Assembly: GCF_030813695.1 (NCBI RefSeq)
Contig: NZ_JAUSVA010000002.1
Coordinates: 6,657,501 to 6,721,500, forward strand
Reading direction: 5' to 3'
Length of the DNA stretch: 64,000 nucleotides
DNA from: Kitasatospora herbaricolor
GTDB lineage: Bacteria > Actinomycetota > Actinomycetes > Streptomycetales > Streptomycetaceae
In this document: positions 49,187 through 57,860 of the stretch, one piece after another
Layout: each line of letters begins with the position of its first letter
Numbering within the stretch: position 1 is the stretch's first letter
The notes under the pieces: generated by a model
Databases searched by the model: none
The model's input: the letters and a program-made list of their open reading frames with translations, nothing else
Told to the model about the DNA's origin: nothing
Translations under genes and position numbers: made by a program

Positions 49187-50047
49187 ATGGGAAGCCCCGT
49201 CGACCAGCTGGTCGAACTGCTCGACCTGGAGCAGATCGAACTGAACATCTTCCGCGGCCGCAGCCCCGAGGAGGAGCTGCAACGCACCTTCGGCGGCCAG
49301 GTCGCCGGGCAGGCGCTGGTCGCGGCCGGGCGCACGGTGGAGGGCGACCGCCCCGTGCACTCCCTGCACGCCTACTTCCTGCGCCCAGGTGTCCCCGGAG
49401 TGCCCATCGTCTACCAGGTCGACCGGATCCGGGACGGCCGTTCCTTCACCACCCGACGGGTGCTCGGCATCCAGCAGGGCCGCTCGATCTTCGCGCTCAC
49501 CGCCGACTTCCACGTCCCAGAGCAGGGCGGCATCGAGCACCAGAACACGATGCCCGAGGTGCCCGCCCCCGAGGACCTGCCCAGCGCCCTGGAGGAGGTC
49601 GGCGCCAGACTCGGCGAGCTGCCGCCGTTCATCAGCCGCCGCCAGCCCTTCGACATCCGCTACGTCGACCGGCTGCGCTGGTCGAAGGAGGAGCTGGCCG
49701 GGGTCGAGCCGCGCAGCGGTGTCTGGCTGAGGACCAACGGCGCCCTGCCGGACGATCCGCTGATCCACGTCTGCGCCCTCACCTACGCGAGCGACATGAC
49801 CCTGCTGGACGCCGTCCGCGCCCCGGTCGAGCCCCTGTGGGGGCGGCGGCACTTCGACATGGCCTCGCTCGACCACGCGATGTGGTTCCACCGCCCGTTC
49901 CGCGCCGACGAATGGCTGCTCTACCAGCAGGAGTCACCCGTCGCGCACGGCGCCCGCGGCCTCGCCCGGGGCCAGATCTACGACCGAAGCGGCCAGCTGG
50001 TGGTCTCGGTGGTGCAGGAGGGCCTCTTCCGCCCGCTGCCGGAGTAG
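49187..50047 (+). CDS. tesB: Acyl-CoA thioesterase II
   Basis: A 286-residue double-hotdog thioesterase hydrolysing acyl-CoA. The first hotdog reads RTFGGQVAGQALVAAGRTV...VHSLHAYFLRPGVPGVPIVYQVDRIRDGRSFTTRRV; the second has CALTYASDMTLLDAVRAP and DHAMWFHRPFRADEWLLYQQESP, which carry the conserved Asp and catalytic Gln/Thr network. ATG at 49187 follows gggagagg. It is house-keeping in streptomycetes and near full family length. Confidence 0.94.
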   Translation: MGSPVDQLVELLDLEQIELNIFRGRSPEEELQRTFGGQVAGQALVAAGRTVEGDRPVHSLHAYFLRPGVPGVPIVYQVDRIRDGRSFTTRRVLGIQQGRSIFALTADFHVPEQGGIEHQNTMPEVPAPEDLPSALEEVGARLGELPPFISRRQPFDIRYVDRLRWSKEELAGVEPRSGVWLRTNGALPDDPLIHVCALTYASDMTLLDAVRAPVEPLWGRRHFDMASLDHAMWFHRPFRADEWLLYQQESPVAHGARGLARGQIYDRSGQLVVSVVQEGLFRPLPE

Positions 50048-50227
50048 CCGCCGCCGTCGCCACGCCGCGGCCCCGCCGCCGGCCCGGCCGGCCGACCCGC
50101 CGGCACCCGCCCGGGGTGGGCCCGCCGGCGGGGCATGGCTGACCTGCGGGGAATGTTCCGCCCCCGGACCGAGCGTTGAGGGTGTTGAGACCGGGTGAGC
50201 CGGTGCCTGTCGGACTGGAGCGTTTCG

Positions 50228-51022
50228 ATGACCGAGACTGCCGCAGAGGCGTGGAAGCACTGGAGCGACGGCCGAGCGGCAACGGTGAGTTCGCCGCACG
50301 GCCAGCTCGCGCTCACGGGAACGCACTGGCTGGAGCCGGATCCAGGCGCCGTACCCGGCCTGCCCGGTCTCTGGTGGAGCGACACCGAAGGCGTCCGGCT
50401 GCGCGCCAAGGCCCAGGACGGCATCGTGCTCGACGGCAGGGGCAGCCCGGACGCCCCGGTGGACGGCGAGGTGCTGCTCCGCCCCGACACCGACCCGGCG
50501 GCCGACACCGCCGTCCTCGGCGACCTGCGCCTCGTCCCGATCGAGCGCGAGGGGGAGATCGCCCTGCGGGTGTTCGACCCGGCCGCGCCGGCGCGCCTCG
50601 CGTTCGCGGGCATCGCCGCCTACCCGTACTCGCCCGAGTGGGCCGTCCCGGCGGTCTTCACCCCCTTCGAGGCCGAGCGCCCGCTGGTGGTGCCGAACGC
50701 CGACGGCCGGGAGCGGCCGCTGACCGTGACCGGCCGGATCACCTTCACCCTGGCCGGCGAGCACCACACCCTGACGGTCAGCCGCTCCGGCGCCGGACTC
50801 AGCGGGGTCATCGCCGACGCGACGAGCGACAAGGACACCTACCGCTTCCGCTTCATCACCCTCCCCGCCCCCGACGCGGACGGCCGCACCGTGCTCGACC
50901 TCAACCGGGCCCACCTGCCGCCCTGCGCCTTCGCGGACCACTTCATCTGCCCCTTCCCGCCGCCGGGCAACCGCTTCGCCATCGCGGTGGAGGCGGGGGA
51001 GAAGCACGTCCTGACGCGCTAG
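50228..51022 (+). CDS. DUF1684 family protein
   Basis: A 264-residue protein. The C-terminal half with ITFTLAGEHHTLTV, ATSDKDTYRFRFITLPAPDADGRTVLDLNRAHLPPCAFADHFICPFPPPGNRFAIAVEAGEK is the DUF1684 signature (a (D/N)FN(R/K)AY-x-P(P/C)CA-like core ending in PP-x-NR). ATG at 50228 has ggag 7 nt upstream. The function is unknown. It stands alone, with the same orientation as tesB and the MFS gene. Confidence 0.9.
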   Translation: MTETAAEAWKHWSDGRAATVSSPHGQLALTGTHWLEPDPGAVPGLPGLWWSDTEGVRLRAKAQDGIVLDGRGSPDAPVDGEVLLRPDTDPAADTAVLGDLRLVPIEREGEIALRVFDPAAPARLAFAGIAAYPYSPEWAVPAVFTPFEAERPLVVPNADGRERPLTVTGRITFTLAGEHHTLTVSRSGAGLSGVIADATSDKDTYRFRFITLPAPDADGRTVLDLNRAHLPPCAFADHFICPFPPPGNRFAIAVEAGEKHVLTR

Positions 51023-51146
51023 CCGGCCCCGCCCCTCGCCCGCCGTTCCCTACGGAAGGTCCTCGCCGGTTCACGGCTGCCGGGGGCCGTCCCCGGGCGG
51101 GCCGCCACCCACCCCGGTGGACGGCGGTTCGAACAGGCAGTCGACG

Positions 51147-52577
51147 ATGAATGCTGTGCCGACGAATCAATCCCCAGCGGGCGAGTCCCCGACGCAATCC
51201 CCCAGCCCATCAGCCGGCCGGTCCCGGCCCGACGCCCCGGGCGGCGACCCGGCCCCCGACCACCCCGTGACCGCCGGGCCCGTCGTCCAGGACTCCGTCA
51301 CCGCGGTGCCCGCCGGACCCGCCGGCGCCGCGCCCTGGTACCGCCGAGCCGCGCGCGGCGCCTTCGCCGACCTGAGCCCGCTGCGGGAGAACGCCGACTA
51401 CCGCCGCCTCTGGTTCGGCCAGGCCGTCTCCTCCATCGGCCAGCAGATGACGGCCGTCGCGGTCTCCGTCCAGGTCTACGACCTCACCGGATCCAGCTTC
51501 GCCACCGGCCTGGTCGGACTCTGCTCGCTGTTCCCCCTGGTCGCCTTCGGCCTGTACGGCGGGGCGATCGCCGACACCGTCGACCGCCGCCGCCTCGGCC
51601 TGATCGGCGCGGCCGGCCTGGCCATGGTCTCCGCCGTCCTGGCCGGCCAGGCGCTCGCCGACCTCGGACAGGTCCTGGTCCTGTACGCGGCCGTGGCCGT
51701 CCAGGCCGGATTCTTCGCGATCAGCTCGCCCGCCCGCTCCGCGATGGTCCCCCGGCTGGTACCGACCCATCAGCTGCCGGCCGCCAACGCCCTCAACACG
51801 GTGAGCATGAACCTCGGCCTCACCGTCGGCCCGATGATCGGCGGCGTCCTGATCGGCGCCTACGGCGCCCAGGCCGCCTACCTGGTCGACACCGTCGCCT
51901 TCGCCGCCACCCTCTACGCGATGTGGCGGCTGCCCGCGATGCGCCCGCTCGGCGAACGCAAGGGCCGCGCCTCCGTCCTGGACGGACTGCGCTTCCTCCG
52001 GGAACAGCCCAACCTGCGCACCAGCTTCCTGGCCGACCTGGCCGCCATGATCTTCGGCATGCCGCGCGCCCTCTTCCCCGCCATCGCCGTCGGCTTCTAC
52101 GGCGGCGACGCCCGCACGGTCGGCCTGCTGGTCTCCGCCCCGGCGGTCGGCGCCCTGATCGGCGCCCTGTTCTCCGGCTGGATCAGCCGGGTCCACCGCC
52201 AGGGCGCCGCCGTCCTGGCCGCCGTCGCCGCCTGGGGCCTGGCCATCGCGGCCTTCGGCCTGCTCCACAACCTCTGGCTCGGCCTCTTCATGCTCGCCCT
52301 GGCAGGCTGCGCCGACACCGTCAGCATGATCTTCCGCAACACGATGATGCAGGTCGCCGCCCCGGACGAGATGCGCGGCCGCCTCCAGGGCATCTTCATC
52401 GTGGTCGTCGCCGGCGGCCCCCGCCTGGGCGACTTCGAATCCGGCGCCGTCGCCTCCCTGACCTCACCCGCGGTCTCCGTCGTCACCGGCGGCCTCGCCT
52501 GCGTGGCCGCCATCCTCCTGCTCGCCGCCCGCCGCCCGGCCTTCCTCCGCTACGACGCCCGCCACCCCACCCCCTGA
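51147..52577 (+). CDS. MFS transporter, EntS/DHA3-like exporter
   Basis: A 476-residue protein with about 12 membrane helices. The cytoplasmic lead-in ENADYRRLWFGQAVSSIGQQMTAVAVSVQVYDLTGSSFATG is typical of the EntS-like drug or siderophore exporter group; IADTVDRRRLGLIG is the loop 2-3 motif and LLVSAPAVGALIGALFSGW a mid-protein helix. The substrate is unknown. The first 70 residues are Pro/Ala-rich. ATG 51147 is used; GTG 51117 is an alternative. It is the last chromosomal gene before the tRNA and the element. Confidence 0.88.
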   Translation: MNAVPTNQSPAGESPTQSPSPSAGRSRPDAPGGDPAPDHPVTAGPVVQDSVTAVPAGPAGAAPWYRRAARGAFADLSPLRENADYRRLWFGQAVSSIGQQMTAVAVSVQVYDLTGSSFATGLVGLCSLFPLVAFGLYGGAIADTVDRRRLGLIGAAGLAMVSAVLAGQALADLGQVLVLYAAVAVQAGFFAISSPARSAMVPRLVPTHQLPAANALNTVSMNLGLTVGPMIGGVLIGAYGAQAAYLVDTVAFAATLYAMWRLPAMRPLGERKGRASVLDGLRFLREQPNLRTSFLADLAAMIFGMPRALFPAIAVGFYGGDARTVGLLVSAPAVGALIGALFSGWISRVHRQGAAVLAAVAAWGLAIAAFGLLHNLWLGLFMLALAGCADTVSMIFRNTMMQVAAPDEMRGRLQGIFIVVVAGGPRLGDFESGAVASLTSPAVSVVTGGLACVAAILLLAARRPAFLRYDARHPTP

Positions 52578-52762
52578 CCTGCACCACCCCGTCACCCGCC
52601 CCCGGCAGACCCCCGCTCCCACCAGCCACGCCGCCCCCGGAAACCTGGCAGCGAGCACCCCTCCACGTGCTGTATTGTTTTCCACGTCACCGGGTCACCG
52701 GGGACAAGGTCGAGAAACCGAGAAGCCGAACCGCAAGGCCCGGCGACGAGGATCCGAGACCA

Positions 52763-52836
<74 letters not shown>

Positions 52837-52847
52837 CAGTGATGTCG

Positions 52848-52887
52848 GAAGCCCGCCGATCTGGATATATCCAGGTCAGCGGGCTTC
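52848..52887. terminator. Nested hairpin between tRNA-Pro and int
   Basis: The outer stem GAAGCCCGC (52848-52856) pairs with GCGGGCTTC (52879-52887). Inside, CTGGATATATCCAG (52861-52874) is a perfect 14-bp palindrome. It lies between the convergent tRNA and int genes, within the attL zone, and probably terminates both; a role in recombination is also possible. Confidence 0.75.
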
Positions 52888-52906
52888 TTCGCGTTGATGC
52901 CGATGT

Positions 52907-54145
52907 TCACCTGACGAGGCGAAGGCGCCGCGCGCCCGGCTCCGTGGGGACCAGCTGGGGACCAACCGTCTCCCGGCCGGCCGCGAGGTGCGCGCTCAGC
53001 GCTTGGCCCGCCAGCTCGATCGACTGCAGATCGGGATGCAGGTACCGCTGCGTTGTGGTGAGCGATCCATGCCCAGCGATCTTCCGCAGGACATGCAGCG
53101 GGACCCCGGCATCAGCCATCCACGTGAGCCCGGTGTGCCGGAGGTCGTGGCGGCGCAGGTACTCGTACCCGAGCCGAAGCACCACCTCGTCCCAGTGCGT
53201 CGCGTCGCGAAGGACAGCAGTGGTGATCCGCCCGCCCCGTGGACCGGTGAACAGCCTGGCCATCGGGTCGTGTCCGACGGCGTCGAGGCGCTGTTCCACC
53301 AGTGCGCGGATCTCGGGGATGAGCGGGACTGTCCTCCGGCGCTTGCCCTTGGTGCCCTTGTCCAACAGCCCGCCGGGGCCGGGTGTGGTCTGCCGGCAGA
53401 GGTCCCACATCCAGGTCGTCCGGTTGATGTCCTTGGCGCGGACGCCGGAGACTTCCCCGATGCGTGTGGCGGTGCAGGCCGCGAACCTCACGACGTCGCC
53501 CCACCCCGGGTACTGGTCGGCGGACCGTTCGACCAAGGCCGTGGCGAGTTGATCCAGGGCCGCCCAGTTGCGCAGCGCGAGAGAGCGAGGGTTGTCCAAC
53601 TCGTCCTCGGCCCGCTTGTACTCCTGCTGCCAACCGACCACCCGGGCCGGGTTGACGTCCATGAGGCCGTCCCGGACCGCCTGTTCCATGACCCGGACCA
53701 TCACCGCGAGGCTCGACTTCACGGTGGATCTGCTGCACTCGTCCGCGATCCATCCGTAAACCGCGCGGTCGGCCAGGCCGTTCGTGATGGTGGCGACACC
53801 AAGGTGACCGAGGGCCGGCACCACGCGCAGCCGCCAGCCGGCCCGGTACGGGTCCAGGGTCTTGGGCTCAAGGCCCCGCATCGCCAACTCCCAGTTGGCA
53901 TTGCCGTACTCGGCCAACGTCATCGTGGCCGCGGCCGGGTCGATGCCACGGGAAGCGGCCTTCCGCATCCGCTCGATCCAGCCGAGCGCGTCCTCTTCGG
54001 TCTCGAACGCCTCGGAACGGGACGGCCGCTTCTTCGTCCGAGGATCGGTCCACCGCACGCGGGCACGGAAGGGCGTTGCCCGGTCGGGCCGGTGTTCCAC
54101 GTCCGACGACAACTTGATGCCGAGGGGGAGGAAGTGTTCAGCCAT
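52907..54145 (-). CDS. int: Tyrosine-type site-specific integrase of AICE
   Basis: A 412-residue tyrosine recombinase. Catalytic residues are in place: Arg228 in CTATRIGEVSG, H333-x-x-R336 in RRHDLRHTGLTWM, His359 in AGHGSLTTTQRYLH and nucleophile Tyr368. Residues about 75-170 are the SAM-like core-binding domain, and RVRWTDPRTKKRPSRSEAFETEEDA is an AP2-like arm-binding domain. It integrates and excises the element at tRNA-Pro. Its ATG overlaps the Xis stop by one base (TGATG), so it is translationally coupled to xis at the end of the element's operon. Confidence 0.95.
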   Translation of the reverse strand: MAEHFLPLGIKLSSDVEHRPDRATPFRARVRWTDPRTKKRPSRSEAFETEEDALGWIERMRKAASRGIDPAAATMTLAEYGNANWELAMRGLEPKTLDPYRAGWRLRVVPALGHLGVATITNGLADRAVYGWIADECSRSTVKSSLAVMVRVMEQAVRDGLMDVNPARVVGWQQEYKRAEDELDNPRSLALRNWAALDQLATALVERSADQYPGWGDVVRFAACTATRIGEVSGVRAKDINRTTWMWDLCRQTTPGPGGLLDKGTKGKRRRTVPLIPEIRALVEQRLDAVGHDPMARLFTGPRGGRITTAVLRDATHWDEVVLRLGYEYLRRHDLRHTGLTWMADAGVPLHVLRKIAGHGSLTTTQRYLHPDLQSIELAGQALSAHLAAGRETVGPQLVPTEPGARRLRLVR

Positions 54146-54441
54146 CACGCCGCCTGCGACGGGTCGACGCGACGCGATCGCAGCCAAGCATGGACGTCCG
54201 GCACGCTGTACATGGTGACCCGCGACGTGAGCCGCACGAAGGGCGGGCCCTGCGGGGGAGTCGACGTTCGCCAGCGCCTCAGCGTCGACGGATCCACCCC
54301 TATGACGGCGGCCACGTCCTCGGTCGAGAACCACCCTCCGTCCAAGAGGCCAGAAGCATCGTTCTTCGAGGGCGGTCCTGAGCGACTGACCGATTCAAGA
54401 AGCTCGGCGACTTGCGCAACTGTCAGCAGAGTCTCAGGCAT
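54145..54441 (-). CDS. xis: Excisionase / MerR-like helix-turn-helix protein
   Basis: A 98-residue protein. GWFSTEDVAAVIGVDPSTLRRWRTSTPPQGPPFVRLTSRVTMYSVPDVHAWL is the winged-helix fold (HTH_17) shared by Xis proteins of pSAM2-like elements. The 35-residue N-terminal helix extension (LLTVAQVAELLESVSRS) is longer than the usual 60-70-residue Xis. It overlaps rep by 8 nt upstream and int by 1 nt downstream, giving the rep-xis-int order of pSAM2, in which the three genes are co-transcribed. Confidence 0.9.
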   Translation of the reverse strand: MPETLLTVAQVAELLESVSRSGPPSKNDASGLLDGGWFSTEDVAAVIGVDPSTLRRWRTSTPPQGPPFVRLTSRVTMYSVPDVHAWLRSRRVDPSQAA

Positions 54442-55777
54442 TGGTGGGTTCTCCTTCCGTTCCGGGTGCGGGTTGTAGTGCGGCGGTGAGCCAGGTCTCG
54501 CCGGGGGTGAGGCCGATGCCGGCGAATACCCAGTGGGCGAGGACGAGGGTGGTCTCCTCCTCGGTGTCGGGGGTGTCGGGGCCGTTGAGGTGTTCGAGAG
54601 TCTGGGCTCGGCGCCAGGCGGCGCGGGCGTTGCGGAGGGCGCCGAGGGTGGTGGAGTACTTGCGGGTCTTGGTGGAGAAGTGGCCGCGGAAGCCGAGCAT
54701 GTGGGCCCAGGCCCGCAGCCGGAGGTCTTCCAGTTCGGGGTCGGTGCCGAGGGTCCAGCAGGTGCGGATGAGGCGGCGGGCGTGGTCGGGGATGTCGAGG
54801 TGTCCGATCTCGGCGAGGAAGCGAACGGGGCGGTCGAGGGCGCCGGTGGCGGTCTCGGCTCCCTTGGTCGCGTACTTGGCGATGTAGGCGGCGACGGCCC
54901 GTTCGGTGATCTGCACGGGGCCGGTGAAGTCGGCGCTTCGGATGGTGCGGATGTCGAGTTGGGTGCCGAAGGCGAAGCGGTGCTCCCGGCCGCCCCGGAG
55001 GGGGCCGGGGATCTCGGTGCGGCGGGCGGCGGCGCGGATCGCGTCGGTGAGCAGTTCGGCGGACGCCCAGGCCGGCGGGGGTGTGTCGCCGCCGTCGGGG
55101 CCGTCGAGGCGGATGACGGCGTGGAAGTGGATGGCGCCGCGTTTCTGGTACTCGGCGACCTTGCCGAAGGAGATCCGGGCGAAGTCCTTGAACTCCCGCT
55201 GGGTCAGGCCCGCCCGTTTGGCGACTTCGCGGCGCAGGTGGATGGAGAAGCGGGCCCAGATCTTCCCGGCGTGGGCGTTCCAGAGGACGGCGGCTTCGTA
55301 GTCGTAGGTGTCTGGGTTGAGGGGCGTGCCGAGCAGCGGGTCGCCGGTGGGGTGGGTGGTGCCGCAGCGGCAGCGGCCGGCGGTGGGGCGGTTGTGGACG
55401 GGGCCGAAGCTGGGGGCGGTGAAGGTGGCGAAGACCCGGGGGTGGGTGGCGACCGTCTCGGGGGTGCCTTTGCCGCCGGTGAGTCCGGCGGTGATCAGGT
55501 GGTAGGTGTCGCGGCGGTAGGTCTCGGCGCAGGACGGGCAGCGGGTGACGCGCCGGTTGCCGCAGCGGATCAGGAGGTTGCCGGCGGGCAGGTCGGCGGA
55601 TTCGAGGTGGTGCAGGACCTGCCCGGTGGTCTCGTTGATCTCGGTGCGCCAGCCGTCGAGGCGGATGGGGGTGGTGCAGCCGGCGAGTCCGGAGAGCTGG
55701 CGCATGAGGGCGGGCATGGTACCGAGTTGGGCGATGCTGAGCAGGTCAGCGACCGGGGGCGGCGCGGTGGTGGTCAT
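54434..55777 (-). CDS. repSA: RepSA-type rolling-circle replication initiator
   Basis: A 447-residue protein close to pSAM2 RepSA in size. It has the HUH metal motif AIHFHAVIRL at about residues 215-224 and the Tyr/Lys motif AYIAKYATKG at 297-306, signatures of rolling-circle initiators. Cys pairs (RCPSCAETY, GRCRCGTTH) may bind zinc. The protein nicks the element's double-strand origin during intermycelial transfer. ATG at 55777 overlaps the methyltransferase stop by one base, so the two are translationally coupled. The origin itself was not located. Confidence 0.92.
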   Translation of the reverse strand: MTTTAPPPVADLLSIAQLGTMPALMRQLSGLAGCTTPIRLDGWRTEINETTGQVLHHLESADLPAGNLLIRCGNRRVTRCPSCAETYRRDTYHLITAGLTGGKGTPETVATHPRVFATFTAPSFGPVHNRPTAGRCRCGTTHPTGDPLLGTPLNPDTYDYEAAVLWNAHAGKIWARFSIHLRREVAKRAGLTQREFKDFARISFGKVAEYQKRGAIHFHAVIRLDGPDGGDTPPPAWASAELLTDAIRAAARRTEIPGPLRGGREHRFAFGTQLDIRTIRSADFTGPVQITERAVAAYIAKYATKGAETATGALDRPVRFLAEIGHLDIPDHARRLIRTCWTLGTDPELEDLRLRAWAHMLGFRGHFSTKTRKYSTTLGALRNARAAWRRAQTLEHLNGPDTPDTEEETTLVLAHWVFAGIGLTPGETWLTAALQPAPGTEGEPTNA

Positions 55778-56757
55778 CAGGCGGCCACCGCCCGGGGCAT
55801 ACGGGCGGGCTCCAGGACGCTGCCGAGGACGGCTGCGGCGAGGCCCGGGGGGACGGCGTTGCCGATCTGTTCGAACTGCTTGGTCCGCGAGCCCTGCCAG
55901 GGGTAGTGGGCGGGGAAGTCCTGGAGGACGGAGGCTTCGGCGATGTCGAGTTCGCGGCGGTCGCCGGGCAGGTCGCCGGTGCGCAGGGTCCAGGAGCGGG
56001 CGCGACCGGTGAGGGCCCAACTGGGGCCGGTGGTGGTGAAGCGGTTGCCGCCGGTGCGGTGCTCGCCGCGGGTGACGATGTCGCCGGAGGGCAGGGCGAG
56101 GGCGTCGGCCATGGTGACCCAGGGGGCGCGGCCGGGGCCGAAGAGGGTGTCCGGTTCGGGGGTCTTGGCGTGGGTGGGTGTGGGCGGGGCGGTCTGTCGG
56201 GTGCGGGAGGCGATGAGGAGGGTGCGGCGGCGGGTCTGGGGGATGCCGTGGTCGGCGGCGTTGAGGATGCCGACCCAGGTCGAGTAGCCGATGGTTCGCA
56301 GGATGCGGGCGGTGTGGGCGAAGAGGGGCTCCACGGCGGGTACTTCCTCCAGGGCGATCCAGTCGGGGCGGGTGTCGAGGGCGAAGCGCAGGGGTTCGAC
56401 CACGAGCAGGGAGCGGGGGTCGGTACAGGCGGCGCGCAGGGCGGTGCGGGTGTCGTGGCCGGCGGCGAGGTCGTCCAGGGCCTGGTGGCACAGGGCGATG
56501 TCATCGGCCCCGGCCTGGAGTCCGGCGGCGGAGAAGGTCTGGCAGGGCGGGGAGCCGATGAGGCCGGAGACCTTGCCGCGGAGCTGGGCGGTGGGGAAGG
56601 CGGCGACGTCCGCGCGGACGGTGCAGTGGCCGGCGGCGGCGCGGGTGGCGCAGGCGGCGGGGTCGAGTTCGAGGCCTGTGTCGGTGTGGCCGAGTCGGCG
56701 GAGTGCTTCGGACCAGCCGCCGGGGCCGGCGAACAGGTCGATGATGTGGCGGTTCAC
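55777..56757 (-). CDS. DNA (cytosine-5-)-methyltransferase, orphan
   Basis: A 326-residue C5 methyltransferase. Motif I DLFAGPGGWSEAL (SAM site, residues 7-19), motif IV GSPPCQTFSAAG with nucleophile Cys72, motif VI as LEEVPAV, motif VIII IPQTRRRTLL and the C-terminal GNAVPPGLA are in order. The target domain between VIII and IX is short, so the recognition site cannot be predicted. No restriction nuclease is adjacent, so it is most likely a protective or regulatory methylase of the element, of a kind also carried by other streptomycete AICEs and phages. Translationally coupled to rep. Confidence 0.92.
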   Translation of the reverse strand: MNRHIIDLFAGPGGWSEALRRLGHTDTGLELDPAACATRAAAGHCTVRADVAAFPTAQLRGKVSGLIGSPPCQTFSAAGLQAGADDIALCHQALDDLAAGHDTRTALRAACTDPRSLLVVEPLRFALDTRPDWIALEEVPAVEPLFAHTARILRTIGYSTWVGILNAADHGIPQTRRRTLLIASRTRQTAPPTPTHAKTPEPDTLFGPGRAPWVTMADALALPSGDIVTRGEHRTGGNRFTTTGPSWALTGRARSWTLRTGDLPGDRRELDIAEASVLQDFPAHYPWQGSRTKQFEQIGNAVPPGLAAAVLGSVLEPARMPRAVAA

Positions 56758-56779
56758 GGCGGTTCCTCCCTTCGGGGAG

Positions 56780-56814
56780 GGCCCCGGAGTCGGGCGCTGG
56801 GTGACTCCGGGGCC
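56780..56814. terminator. Intra-operon hairpin upstream of methyltransferase
   Basis: A perfect 12-bp stem (56780-56791 with 56803-56814, GGCCCCGGAGTC) and 11-nt loop lies in the 63-bp gap before the methyltransferase gene. It is one of three hairpins between cargo genes and could attenuate transcription into the mtase-rep-xis-int unit. Confidence 0.6.
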
Positions 56815-56820
56815 GGCTGG

Positions 56821-56991
56821 TCAGGACCGGTCGTTGGTGGGCTTGGGGTGCTGGTCGATCCACTGCTCGGCGCACACCTTGTGGACGGGCTTGCCCCGGT
56901 CGGAGCGCAGGTTGGTGTGCTTCTCGCAGACGCCGCAGGGTTCCGGTTTCGGGGACCAGTGGCGGGAGTCGCGCCAGTCGAGGAGGGCCAT
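56821..56991 (-). CDS. Small Cys-containing AICE protein
   Basis: A 56-residue protein MALLDWRDSRHWSPKP, encoded between two hairpin regions. It contains PCGVCEKHTNLR and HKVCAEQWIDQH, three Cys and two or three His that could form one zinc site. The gene ends with TGA at 56821 and starts 3 nt before the stop of the upstream small gene, so it fits the operon. No family is recognised; similar tiny zinc-ribbon proteins abound in streptomycete AICEs. Confidence 0.7.
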   Translation of the reverse strand: MALLDWRDSRHWSPKPEPCGVCEKHTNLRSDRGKPVHKVCAEQWIDQHPKPTNDRS

Positions 56992-56994
56992 CGG

Positions 56995-57183
56995 TCAGGC
57001 CGTCCGGGCGCCGGCGGTGGCCAGGAGCCGCAGGACGGTGCCGGTGCCGTGGCAGGTGGGGCAGGTGACCGGGACGGTGTGGCGGGTGCCGTCGCTCAGG
57101 CGCAGGCCGGTGGCGATGGCCACGGCGGCGAAGCCGGAGCAGTCGGGGCAGATCCGGGTCTGGGCGTGGGTGTGCTGGGGCAT
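56995..57183 (-). CDS. Small DnaJ-type zinc-ribbon protein
   Basis: A 62-residue protein MPQHTHAQTRICPDC. Two CxxC motifs, CPDCSGFAA and CPTCHGTGTV, form a single zinc ribbon like half of a DnaJ Cys-rich repeat (CxxCxGxG). The start at 57183 has ggag about 9 nt upstream. It overlaps no gene but sits 3 nt before the next small gene. The role is unknown; a second protein of the same kind lies at 59660-59839. Confidence 0.78.
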   Translation of the reverse strand: MPQHTHAQTRICPDCSGFAAVAIATGLRLSDGTRHTVPVTCPTCHGTGTVLRLLATAGARTA

Positions 57184-57220
57184 GATGAAGGTCTCCTTCG
57201 TGGGCTTCGGTTCGGGGAGG

Positions 57221-57280
57221 GGTTGCGGTCTCCGGGGCGGCGGGATGCTTGGCGGTGTCGAGCCGCCCCGGGGACCGGTC
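57221..57280. repeat. Repeated hairpin module, copy 1
   Basis: This 60-bp intergenic sequence matches 57861-57920 at 55 of 60 positions. It folds on CCGGGGCGGC (57232-57241) with GCCGCCCCGG (57262-57271) around a 20-nt loop containing gggatgcttggcggtgtcg, which is identical in both copies. It lies between the GGDEF gene and the small zinc-ribbon gene. Confidence 0.85.
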
Positions 57281-57283
57281 TTG

Positions 57284-57838
57284 CTAGCGGCGGCGGGAGG
57301 TCCGGCCGTCGGGCTTGTGGGAGTACATGTCGCGGTCGGCGGCGGCGAGCGCGTCCGTGAGTGAGGGGACCGGAAGGTTCGCGAGGTGGCAGACGCCGAC
57401 GGAGGCGCCGACGGGGATCTGCTGGTCAACCAGCAACATCTGCTTTGTAAGAGCAGCGTTGAGCTGTTCCAGGCGGTCGGCGGTGGCGTCCAGGACAACG
57501 ACGGCGAATTCGTCCCCGCCGAGGCGGGCGGCGAGGCCGTGGGGCGCGCACCAGGTGGAGAGCCGGTTCGCGGTGGTCGCAAGGACGGTGTCGCCGGCGG
57601 CGTGGCCGTGGGTGTCGTTGACGGCTTTGAAGTCGTCCAGGTCCACGAGCAGGACCGTGGTGCGCTCGGGGTGGGAGCGGATCAGGCGCTCGGCGCGGGC
57701 GGTGAAGCCGTCGCGGGTGTGCAGGCCGGTGAGCGGGTCGCGGCGGGCGGTGGCGAGGCGGCGGTAAAGCCAGGTTCCGTGGGTGCTCCAGCCGACCAGG
57801 GGGACGCCGGCGGCGGCGAGGATCGGGGCGAGGTCCAT
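57284..57838 (-). CDS. GGDEF-domain protein, predicted diguanylate cyclase
   Basis: A 184-residue protein that is almost only a GGDEF domain. It has RDPLTGLHTRDGF, LLVDLDDFKAVNDTHGHAAGDTVL and the intact active-site loop RLGGDEFAVVV (GGDEF at residues 107-111); GASVGVCHL and AAADRDMYSHKPDGR close the domain. There is no RxxD inhibitory site before the loop. A short hydrophobic N-terminus (LAPILAAAGVPLVGW) may touch the membrane. It should make c-di-GMP, the signal that holds streptomycetes in vegetative growth through BldD. It is flanked on both sides by the repeated hairpin module. Confidence 0.93.
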   Translation of the reverse strand: MDLAPILAAAGVPLVGWSTHGTWLYRRLATARRDPLTGLHTRDGFTARAERLIRSHPERTTVLLVDLDDFKAVNDTHGHAAGDTVLATTANRLSTWCAPHGLAARLGGDEFAVVVLDATADRLEQLNAALTKQMLLVDQQIPVGASVGVCHLANLPVPSLTDALAAADRDMYSHKPDGRTSRRR

Positions 57839-57860
57839 GGTGCGAGGTCCTTCCGGTGCG

